DNA of 7,007 nucleotides from CAYVBJ01 sp964517005 (GTDB lineage Bacteria; Bacteroidota; Rhodothermia; Balneolales; Balneolaceae): assembly GCA_964517005.1 (NCBI GenBank), contig CAZFAJ010000119.1, forward strand, positions 1-7,007. Reading direction: 5' to 3'. A model generated the notes under the pieces. That model ran no database searches. It was not told where the DNA came from and saw only the letters and a list, made by a program, of their open reading frames with translations. Shown here one piece after another: positions 1 to 5,931 of this stretch. Positions within the stretch are counted from its first letter, which is position 1; every line of letters begins with the position of its first letter. Both the position numbers and the translations under genes were made by a program.

Positions 1-3
1 CCC

Positions 4-513
4 TCAGTCGTCAGACGAGTAAGAGACCTCAATCCCGGGAGTATTTTTCAACGTCTGAAAAACCACACAATACCGTTCAGTCAGTTTTAAAAGTGTGGCA
101 AGTTGTTCATCATCAGCATCTGTATCCAGATCGAATTTCATGTTAATGCTTTTGAATCCAACAGGGGCTTCTTTGGAGACTCCGAGTGTGCCCCTGAAAT
201 CGAGATCACCTTCAGTTCGTACTGTTCCCTTTCGGATGTCAACTCCAATAGCAGTAGCCACGGCATTCATCGTTACACCCGCACAGGCGGCAAGTGCTTC
301 CAGAAGCATATCACCCGAGCAGGCAGAGAACCCGTCACCACCGGTAGCAGAATGAAGGCCGGCTTCAACCATCGCTTTGCCGGTATCAACTTTGCAGGTA
401 AGGTTTTCACCGAGAACAGCTTCGGCTTTTAAAGTAATGACTGCTTTTTCCGGGTTATCCTGATACTCCTGCTTAATCGGAGCTTGTTTTTTTCTGAGTT
501 CGTCGGCTTTCAT
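4..513 (-). CDS. OsmC-family thiol protein (peroxiredoxin-like)
   Basis: A complete 169-residue protein of the OsmC/Ohr superfamily, whose studied members are small cytoplasmic, usually dimeric proteins that reduce organic hydroperoxides with a pair of cysteines. Two cysteines sit where the family keeps its redox pair: Cys77 in the central helix (ALAACAGVTM) and Cys149 in the C-terminal motif ERYCVVFQTL. Two further cysteines, Cys40 and Cys65, are present. The length is slightly above the usual 135-150 residues because of a charged N-terminal stretch of about 25 residues. The second cysteine is followed by Val, not the Pro of classical OsmC/Ohr (CP), which points to an OsmC-like subfamily whose substrate is not established. 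It is transcribed away from the dehydrogenase genes, so no shared role is implied. The start is the first in-frame ATG after an AT-rich leader; no Shine-Dalgarno sequence is seen. Family assignment is firm; enzymatic activity is inferred. Confidence 0.9.
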   Translation of the reverse strand: MKADELRKKQAPIKQEYQDNPEKAVITLKAEAVLGENLTCKVDTGKAMVEAGLHSATGGDGFSACSGDMLLEALAACAGVTMNAVATAIGVDIRKGTVRTEGDLDFRGTLGVSKEAPVGFKSINMKFDLDTDADDEQLATLLKLTERYCVVFQTLKNTPGIEVSYSSDD

Positions 514-636
514 TCAGTATAATAAGTTTTGGTTTTAAAAATTCAATTTGAACACAAAGTAATAATTTTACAAATTCTATTGACAGAAACAGGCAGATCA
601 TTTATGCAAATGTAACATTTAAGTGTAAAATTGTAT

Positions 637-650
637 ACGAAGCGCTTTTA
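637..650. promoter_or_regulatory. LacI-family-like operator palindrome (candidate)
   Basis: The perfect 8-bp palindrome AAGCGCTT (640-647) has the central CG and flanking A/T arms of operators bound by LacI/GalR-family repressors; ten of fourteen bases match the idealised TGAAAGCGCTTTCA form. It lies 2 bp upstream of the candidate promoter element at 649-656, so a bound protein would be placed to block transcription of the dehydrogenase genes. The outer bases fit poorly and no regulator gene is in the window, so this is only a candidate. Confidence 0.3.
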
Positions 651-656
651 TTTTTG
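649..656 (+). promoter_or_regulatory. Candidate Bacteroidota-type -7 promoter element
   Basis: TATTTTTG is an exact match to the TANNTTTG element that Bacteroidota primary sigma factors use at -7. It lies 55 bp before the GMC start codon, giving a plausible short leader. The upstream TTG expected near -33 is not well placed: the nearest, at 631-633, leaves only 15 bp between the elements. This makes the assignment tentative. Confidence 0.3.
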
Positions 657-711
657 ATTCCTTCTCAGTAGACTTCAAGGTCTTTCACTAAATATCACAT
701 TTAAAGAATTT

Positions 712-2412
712 ATGAATCTCAATTTGAAGACACGGCGTGATAACAGTTATGACGCCATTGTTGTAGGAACCGGAATCAGCGGAGGATGGGCTGCAAAAGA
801 ACTGACGGAAAAAGGGCTAAATACATTAGTGCTGGACCGCGGCAGAGATGTAAAACATGTAGAAGACTATCCAACCATGTGGAAGGAGCCATGGGAATTG
901 CCATATGGCAACCGTTTGACCGCTGAGGAGTTGAAGCACTATCAAAAACAAAGCCGGACATGGTACACCGTTCGACAGTCAACCAAACACTGGTGGGTGA
1001 AAGATACAGATCAGCCCTATGAGGAAGTTAAACGTTTTGACTGGATCAGAGGGTATCATGTAGGCGGACGATCGATCATGTGGGGACGGCAGAGTTACAG
1101 GCTTGGTGATCTTGATTTTGAGGCCAATGCGAAAGAGGGAATTGCCGCAGACTGGCCAATCCGCTATAAGGATATCGAAAAATGGTATGATTATGTGGAG
1201 ACTTTTGCAGGAATCAGCGGACAGGCGGAAGGCTTGCCACAGCTGCCGGATGGAAAATTTCTTCCGCCGATGCAACTCAATTGCGTTGAAAAACATGTGC
1301 GTGAATCCATAAAAAAAGAGTTTAACGGGCGCGTGCTCACGATAGGAAGGGCTGCAAACCTGACACAGCCTCACAACGGGCGTGGCGCATGCATGTTCAG
1401 AGACCGCTGTATGAGAGGTTGTCCGTACGGCGCATACTTTAGCAGCAATGCATCAACACTGCCGGCAGCTGCTCAAACCGGAAACATGACACTCAGGCCG
1501 TTTTCGATCGTAAACTCGGTGATCTATGATGAAGAAAAGGGTAAAGCGACGGGAGTGAGAGTAATTGATGCCAACAGCGGTGAGATGATTGAATACTACG
1601 CAAATATCATCTTTTTGAATGCCTCGACTGTTAATTCTACTCTGATCTTGTTAAACTCAGTATCCGGCAGGTTTCCAAACGGGCTTGGGAATGATTCAGG
1701 TCAGCTTGGCCGAAATATGATGGACCATCACTTCAGGATCGGAGCCAATGGCATTTACGAAGGATTTGAGGACAAGTATTATATCGGCCGGCGGCCAAAT
1801 GGAATTTACATACCCCGTTACAGAAATATTGGTCCGGACAAGCGGGATTACCTGCGCGGTTTCGGATACCAGGGCATCGCAAGCCGGCAGGGATGGTCGA
1901 GAGGCGTCAGGGAACTCGCGATCGGATCAGAGCTGAAGGGGATTATTTCCAACCCCGGCAACTGGACTATGGGAATTACTGCATTTGGTGAATGCCTGCC
2001 CTATGAGGATAACAGAATGTGGCTGAATCATGATAAAACCGATAAATGGGGCCAGCCAACTGTTGTCTTTGATTGTGAATTTAAAGAGAATGAGATGAAG
2101 ATGCGTGAAGATATGAAAAACGATGCGGTTGAGATGCTTGAAGCAGCCGGTCTCAAAAATATCCAGACATTTGACAATATCGGGGGAATGGGTATTGGTA
2201 TTCATGAAATGGGGACAGCGCGAATGGGACGCGACCCCAAAACATCTGTCTTGAATAAATGGAACCAGGTGCACGCAGTTCCAAATGTTTTTGTGACAGA
2301 CGGCGCATGCATGACATCCTCCGCATGTCAGAATCCATCACTAACTTATATGGCACTGACAGCCAGGGCTGCCGACTATGCAGTGAAAGAACTTAAAAAA
2401 GGTAACTTCTAA
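712..2412 (+). CDS. GMC-family FAD-dependent dehydrogenase, large catalytic subunit
   Basis: A complete 566-residue flavoprotein of the glucose-methanol-choline family, predicted to oxidise a sugar or other alcohol and pass electrons to an acceptor other than oxygen. The N-terminal Rossmann motif is VVGTGISGG (Gly19, Gly21, Gly24), with Asp42 near the end of the second strand for the adenosine ribose. The C-terminal catalytic region has GIHEMGTARMG with His498 and QNPSLTYMALTARAADY with Asn541, a His/Asn pair typical of the family. Cys227, Cys233 and Cys237 form C-x5-C-x3-CP, the spacing of the 3Fe-4S ligands in Burkholderia FAD-glucose dehydrogenase. There is no signal peptide: the FAD motif begins within 20 residues of the start. 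The small-subunit gene follows after 6 bp, so the two are cotranscribed. The 712 ATG is the first in frame after a stop at 655-657. Glucoside 3-dehydrogenase, gluconate dehydrogenase-like and glucose dehydrogenase activities are all possible; the substrate cannot be read from sequence. Confidence 0.92.
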   Translation: MNLNLKTRRDNSYDAIVVGTGISGGWAAKELTEKGLNTLVLDRGRDVKHVEDYPTMWKEPWELPYGNRLTAEELKHYQKQSRTWYTVRQSTKHWWVKDTDQPYEEVKRFDWIRGYHVGGRSIMWGRQSYRLGDLDFEANAKEGIAADWPIRYKDIEKWYDYVETFAGISGQAEGLPQLPDGKFLPPMQLNCVEKHVRESIKKEFNGRVLTIGRAANLTQPHNGRGACMFRDRCMRGCPYGAYFSSNASTLPAAAQTGNMTLRPFSIVNSVIYDEEKGKATGVRVIDANSGEMIEYYANIIFLNASTVNSTLILLNSVSGRFPNGLGNDSGQLGRNMMDHHFRIGANGIYEGFEDKYYIGRRPNGIYIPRYRNIGPDKRDYLRGFGYQGIASRQGWSRGVRELAIGSELKGIISNPGNWTMGITAFGECLPYEDNRMWLNHDKTDKWGQPTVVFDCEFKENEMKMREDMKNDAVEMLEAAGLKNIQTFDNIGGMGIGIHEMGTARMGRDPKTSVLNKWNQVHAVPNVFVTDGACMTSSACQNPSLTYMALTARAADYAVKELKKGNF

Positions 2413-2418
2413 ATCAGA

Positions 2419-2994
2419 ATGACTATGGACCGAAAAGAAGCAATTAAACGAACTGCATTAATCATGGGCGGCGCCGTCTTCGCCCCGAATATTCTGGGAA
2501 TTCTGAAAGGCTGTACACCAACGCCGGGTGTTGACTGGAATCCAATATTTTTCACAAATGCACAGGCGCGTCTCGTCAGTGAACTTGCAGAGGTGATTCT
2601 GCCTGCAGATGAACACCCCGGAGCAAAAGATCTCGGAGTACCTGCATTTATTGAAAAAATGGTTGCAGATGTCTATGATCAGGACAACCGCGACCGGTTT
2701 ACAGAAGGTGTTGATGGTTTTAATAACACTGCAAAAGAGATGTACGGAAAGGATTATACAGATTGCACACCTAATCAAAAATTTCAAATGGCTGATCGCT
2801 TTAACACCGAAGCGCTAACGCAACAGCACAGTCAAAGGCCTTTTTTCCTTGCCATAAAAGAGCTGACCATATTGGGTTATTTTACGTCGGAAACAGGCGC
2901 GACAAAGGTCATAAAACATTTACCGATACCGGGTGCATACGAAGGCTGCGTGCCTTATGAAGATATCGGCAAGGTTTGGGCTGAACAATTTTAA
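2419..2994 (+). CDS. Gluconate 2-dehydrogenase subunit 3 family protein (small subunit)
   Basis: A complete 191-residue partner of the preceding flavoprotein. Small subunits of this type stabilise the GMC subunit and can carry its export signal. The N-terminus has DRKEAIK (residues 4-10), which resembles a Tat motif with Lys in place of the second Arg, then a hydrophobic stretch at about 12-29 ending in LKGC (Cys32), an imperfect lipobox. The mature part has family-like blocks: ELAEVILPADEHPGAKDLGV at about residues 54-73, and near the C-terminus KELTILGYFTSETGA and an IPGAYEGC...IGKVWA ending. Translation may begin at this ATG or at the one two codons later (2425), which would give the MDRKEA start I expect of relatives. 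It follows the dehydrogenase by 6 bp and is almost certainly cotranscribed with it. Family membership is strong; Tat dependence and lipidation are inferred. Confidence 0.88.
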   Translation: MTMDRKEAIKRTALIMGGAVFAPNILGILKGCTPTPGVDWNPIFFTNAQARLVSELAEVILPADEHPGAKDLGVPAFIEKMVADVYDQDNRDRFTEGVDGFNNTAKEMYGKDYTDCTPNQKFQMADRFNTEALTQQHSQRPFFLAIKELTILGYFTSETGATKVIKHLPIPGAYEGCVPYEDIGKVWAEQF

Positions 2995-2996
2995 TA

Positions 2997-3015
2997 CGTT
3001 TTAGATTTAAAAACG
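2997..3015 (+). terminator. Weak AT-rich hairpin after the dehydrogenase genes
   Basis: CGTTTT at 2997-3002 can pair with AAAACG at 3010-3015 around a 7-base loop, beginning just 3 bp after the small-subunit stop codon. The six-pair stem is AT-rich and is not followed by a clean T-run, so it may attenuate transcription at best. The rest of the 82-bp gap before the symporter shows only a 4-bp CCGG/CCGG hairpin near 3039-3052 and no recognisable promoter. Confidence 0.15.
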
Positions 3016-3076
3016 ACCATTTATTTGTTAAACTGTACCGGTCAGCTCCGGATGTTGAATTTTAACTAACTTTTTC

Positions 3077-4654
3077 ATGCATGCGATAGATTGGCTTGTA
3101 GTGGGTATTTATGCTGTTGCACTGATAGCTCTCAGTTACTATCTGAGCAAAGGCCAGAATAACACCAAAGACTACTACCTGGCAGGCAAAAGTTTTAAAT
3201 GGTGGCAGGTTGGATTGTCAACAATGGCAACCCAGTTAAGTGCTATCAGCTTTATCTCAGCTCCGGCTTTTGTCGGTTTTCGTGAAGGAGGAGGGCTGCA
3301 ATGGCTTACCTATGAATTTGCTGTCCCGCTTGCCATGATATTCCTGATAGTCTGGCTCTATCCCCCGTTATACCAGTCAGGTGTAATCAGTATTTATGAA
3401 TATCTTGAGAAACGGTTTAATAAAGTAACCCGGTTATTACTCAGCGGAGTTTTTCAGTTCAGCCGGGCTTTTGCAACCGGTATTACGGTCTATGCCGTGG
3501 CAATTGTGCTGGAGGCTGTTTTTGGGATCCCGCTATGGGTCAATATCCTGATTACCGGTCTGATCGCACTTGCGTATGATTACATGGGCGGGATGAAAGC
3601 GGTGGTGATTTCCGATGTAATCCAGATGGGTATTCTGTTTATGGGGGTACTGGTTTGTATCTGGTACGCTCTCGATCTGATCGGGGGATGGCAGATGTTT
3701 GTTGAAAATCTCGACAGAGACCGTCTTGATGTGGTCTCATTCTCAAATACAGGAATAGGAGACGGTGAGGAGTTTGGATTTCTTCCGATGGTAGTGGGCG
3801 GGTTTTTTCTCTATGCATCGTACTACGGCTGTGATCAGAGCCAGGCACAGCGAATTCTTTCAAGTGAGAATATCAAACAGGTGCAGCGTTCACTTCTATT
3901 TAATGGGATATTCCGCTTTCCGACGGTTCTTCTCTATTCCGTTATGGGATTAATGATCGGCACTCTTGCATTTGCAACTCCGGAGTTCAGCAGTCAGATT
4001 CCAGCAGATCGCCCCGATTACATGATGCCACTGTTTATCGTTCAGTATCTGCCGGTCGGGATGGTGGGATTACTGGTAGCTGCGATGCTTGCAGCAGCAA
4101 TGTCATCCCTCGATTCGGCACTTAATTCGCTGAGTGCGGCAACCGTTGAGGATTTTATTTTAAGGGACAGTGAAAAGTCCTTTTCAGAGTATGAACAGTT
4201 AAATTTTTCAAAAAAATATACACTTGTCTGGGGTGTTGTCTGCGTGATTCTTGCTTTTGCAGCCGGCAATATCGCACCCACAGTGATTGAGGCTATCAAC
4301 AAAATCGGATCGCTTTTCTTTGGACCAATACTTGCCACTTTTATGATGGCAATTATGACAAGGAAGACGGGAGCATCGGGAATGAATCTTGGAATTGTAG
4401 CCGGAGTCGGTTTTAATTTTCTGCTTTGGATATTTGCCTCCGATCAGATATTCTGGTTCTGGTGGAATTTTACCGGTTTTGCTGTAACAGCAGGGGTTGC
4501 TTACGGATACTCTGTCTTTATAAAAGCACATCCGTTGGCAGAAAAAATTGTGGATGTTGAGCTCATTGATTTCAAACCGAGGCAATCTCTGTTGCTTGCA
4601 CTCTACTTTGTGGCAATTGTTGTTTTCAGCATGAGCCTTGCCCTACTGGTATGA
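3077..4654 (+). CDS. Sodium:solute symporter (SSS/SLC5 family)
   Basis: A complete 525-residue inner-membrane protein with about 13 hydrophobic segments, the first at roughly residues 4-22 and the last at 508-525. Length and topology fit the sodium:solute symporter family, which couples Na+ entry to uptake of sugars, carboxylates, vitamins or other small solutes. Family-like features include DYYLAGKSFKWW after the first segment, the YGCDQSQAQRILSS loop in the middle, and MSSLDSALNSLSAATVEDF at about 342-360. The Ser343/Ser344 and Ser347 region corresponds to the segment that forms the Na2 sodium site in vSGLT. The ending of that motif (NSLSAATVED) is closer to the monocarboxylate/multivitamin/anion branch than to vSGLT, so a sugar substrate should not be assumed. 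It lies 82 bp after the dehydrogenase pair on the same strand and may be read through from it. The start ATG has a T-rich leader without a Shine-Dalgarno sequence. Confidence 0.9.
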   Translation: MHAIDWLVVGIYAVALIALSYYLSKGQNNTKDYYLAGKSFKWWQVGLSTMATQLSAISFISAPAFVGFREGGGLQWLTYEFAVPLAMIFLIVWLYPPLYQSGVISIYEYLEKRFNKVTRLLLSGVFQFSRAFATGITVYAVAIVLEAVFGIPLWVNILITGLIALAYDYMGGMKAVVISDVIQMGILFMGVLVCIWYALDLIGGWQMFVENLDRDRLDVVSFSNTGIGDGEEFGFLPMVVGGFFLYASYYGCDQSQAQRILSSENIKQVQRSLLFNGIFRFPTVLLYSVMGLMIGTLAFATPEFSSQIPADRPDYMMPLFIVQYLPVGMVGLLVAAMLAAAMSSLDSALNSLSAATVEDFILRDSEKSFSEYEQLNFSKKYTLVWGVVCVILAFAAGNIAPTVIEAINKIGSLFFGPILATFMMAIMTRKTGASGMNLGIVAGVGFNFLLWIFASDQIFWFWWNFTGFAVTAGVAYGYSVFIKAHPLAEKIVDVELIDFKPRQSLLLALYFVAIVVFSMSLALLV

Positions 4655-4785
4655 GAAATTCAGGATAAATTGAATGTTTTTGCTGAATCACAATATTTAC
4701 TGTAGAACCAGAAATCGAAAAAGCTTTTCTTTTAGCTCAATATAAAGCTTCGTATCTTACAGTCTTTTGAAATTCTGATAATGCA
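4655..4785 (+). promoter_or_regulatory. Intergenic leader of the nusB cluster
   Basis: This 131-bp AT-rich gap is the likely promoter region for nusB and the two genes after it. I find no convincing promoter elements. TTGAAT at 4670-4675 with a TATTTA about 18 bp further on is a poor sigma-70-like pair. A perfect 10-bp palindrome AAAAGCTTTT lies at 4719-4728, and AAAGCTT recurs at 4745-4751. A 6-bp inverted repeat (ATTCAG 4658-4663, CTGAAT 4683-4688) has a 19-base loop and no T-run, so it is not a credible terminator for the symporter gene. Confidence 0.35.
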
Positions 4786-5250
4786 ATGATTGAACGACGA
4801 ACAGCACGCGAAATAGTTTTACAGGCTATTTATGCTTTTGAGATTGGAAAAAACGACATCGGATCTGTAAAAACAAATGTACTTGAGAAAAAATTAGGCC
4901 AGAATAAGCCGCTGCTCTCGTTTGCAGAAAAACTGTTAATCAAGACGATAAACAATAAAGAAGAGATCGATGTGGTTGTTGAAGAGCAGATAAAAAATTG
5001 GGAGATGCACCGGCTTGCAGCAATTGATAAATTTATTCTGCGAATGGCGATTTGCGAGTATCTCTATTTCGATGATATTCCAACGAAAGTAACCTTAAAT
5101 GAATCCATTGAGCTTGCAAAAAAATTTAGTACCGGTAAAAGCGGAACGTTTGTAAACGGAATACTGGACGGTGCATTAAAAAAACTAAAAAAAGAAGGCC
5201 GGATTGAAAAGAAAGGAAAAGGATTAATTGAAAAAAGCAGCAACGAATGA
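4786..5250 (+). CDS. nusB: Transcription antitermination factor NusB
   Basis: A complete 154-residue NusB. NusB binds boxA RNA together with NusE (ribosomal protein S10) and helps RNA polymerase read through rRNA operons. The all-helical fold is visible from its conserved blocks: the basic start RRTAREIVLQAIYAFE at residues 4-19, the central IKNWEMHRLAAIDKFILRMA, the PTKVTLNESIELAKKFS segment, and GTFVNGILDGALKKL near the end. The length is near the usual 130-160 residues, with a Lys-rich tail of about 20 residues beyond the conserved fold. Its stop codon overlaps the next gene's start as ATGA, indicating translational coupling. The ATG at 4781 is out of frame; 4786 is the natural start, giving the expected MIERRTARE terminus. 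No Shine-Dalgarno sequence precedes it. Confidence 0.95.
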   Translation: MIERRTAREIVLQAIYAFEIGKNDIGSVKTNVLEKKLGQNKPLLSFAEKLLIKTINNKEEIDVVVEEQIKNWEMHRLAAIDKFILRMAICEYLYFDDIPTKVTLNESIELAKKFSTGKSGTFVNGILDGALKKLKKEGRIEKKGKGLIEKSSNE

Positions 5251-5915
5251 CTAACTCCCCAAAAATTGTAGCCATCGGCGATATCCATGGCTGCGTGAAA
5301 TCTCTTGAAGCTCTTTGGAAGAAACTGGACCCCTATAAAGATTACAAGCATGTTTTTATTGGCGATTATATTGACAGAGGGCCGGCTTCTAAACAGGTTA
5401 TAGATTTTCTGCTGGGGGTAAAAAATGAAAGAGAGTGTATTTTCATACGGGGCAATCACGAACAGATGCTGCTGGATGCTATTGACCATAACCAGGTGAA
5501 ACTATGGCTTATGAATGGCGGCAAAAATGCCCTCGATTCTTATGATTCAGCTGAGGATAAAATCCGCATACCGGATGAGCATCTCTATTTTTACCGGAAT
5601 ACCAAATTATACTACGATACACAAGACTACTTCTTTGCCCATGCAGGAGCACCGCCTGATGTGACCATTAAGGAAAGTATCTCTGATTCTGATATGTCCG
5701 ACTATTTTTTATGGGGCAGGGAACACATCGGCCTTTTTGGCACCGTCTGGGAAAAAACCGTGGTATTCGGACATACCCCCCGGTCCCATCCAATCCGGAA
5801 AGAGAACATGATTGGTATTGATACCGGTTGTGTCTATAACGAATTGGGGTACGGAAAGCTTACCGCCGTACTGCTTCCTGAGGAGGAATTTATACAACAA
5901 CTTTCACTTGATTAA
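5247..5915 (+). CDS. PPP-family metallophosphatase (serine/threonine phosphatase type)
   Basis: A complete 222-residue calcineurin-like metallophosphoesterase of the bacterial/lambda-phage serine/threonine phosphatase type, expected to be cytoplasmic with a two-metal centre. The signature blocks are all present in order: GDIHGC (Asp12, His14), GDYIDRGP (Asp40, Arg44), RGNHE (Asn70, His71), FAHAG (His132) and FGHTP (His176), followed by GIDTGC. All metal-binding and catalytic positions I can recognise are intact, so an active enzyme is expected. Relatives include E. coli PrpA/PrpB and lambda phosphatase; some family members act on nucleotides such as diadenosine tetraphosphate, so the substrate may be a phosphoprotein or a small molecule. 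The start codon overlaps the nusB stop by 4 bp (ATGA) and ychF begins 16 bp after its stop, which places it in one transcription unit with them. No membrane segment or signal peptide is seen. Confidence 0.9.
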   Translation: MTNSPKIVAIGDIHGCVKSLEALWKKLDPYKDYKHVFIGDYIDRGPASKQVIDFLLGVKNERECIFIRGNHEQMLLDAIDHNQVKLWLMNGGKNALDSYDSAEDKIRIPDEHLYFYRNTKLYYDTQDYFFAHAGAPPDVTIKESISDSDMSDYFLWGREHIGLFGTVWEKTVVFGHTPRSHPIRKENMIGIDTGCVYNELGYGKLTAVLLPEEEFIQQLSLD

Positions 5916-5931
5916 TTTTTATATCTGATAC

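Larger units (their letters stand above)
514..711. promoter_or_regulatory. Divergent intergenic promoter region
   Basis: This 198-bp AT-rich gap separates the divergently transcribed OsmC-family gene and the GMC dehydrogenase gene, so it must hold promoters for both. For the plus strand the best candidate is a TANNTTTG element at 649-656. For the minus strand no convincing promoter is seen. A small imperfect palindrome, TTCAATTTGAA, lies at 542-552, about 30 bp upstream of the OsmC start codon. TTGACA occurs on the plus strand at 580-585 but has no good -10 partner. No open reading frame worth calling lies here. Confidence 0.6.

Noticed and set aside
580..608. TTGACA at 580-585 as a sigma-70 -35 box for the dehydrogenase genes
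   Set aside because: The sequence 17 bp downstream (TATGCA) is a poor -10 match, and the region looks like a Bacteroidota-type promoter context.
979..1374. 131-codon minus-strand frame inside the dehydrogenase gene
   Set aside because: It is the antisense shadow of a clearly conserved coding region and its product resembles no family.
3285..3315. Strong internal AGGAGGAGGG followed by ATG at 3301 within the symporter gene
   Set aside because: The ATG is out of frame with the symporter and reaches a stop after four codons; the purine run simply encodes Glu/Gly residues.
4658..4688. ATTCAG/CTGAAT inverted repeat as a terminator after the symporter
   Set aside because: A six-pair AT-rich stem with a 19-base loop and no T-run is not a credible intrinsic terminator.
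5229..5249. A6 run at 5231-5236 as a slippage site fusing NusB to the phosphatase
   Set aside because: There is no slippery heptamer with downstream structure that I can see, and the ATGA overlap already explains coupled translation.
5064..5489. 141-codon minus-strand frame across the nusB/phosphatase junction
   Set aside because: It lies antisense to two well-supported genes, and its Phe/Ser-rich product reflects A-rich Lys codons on the other strand.
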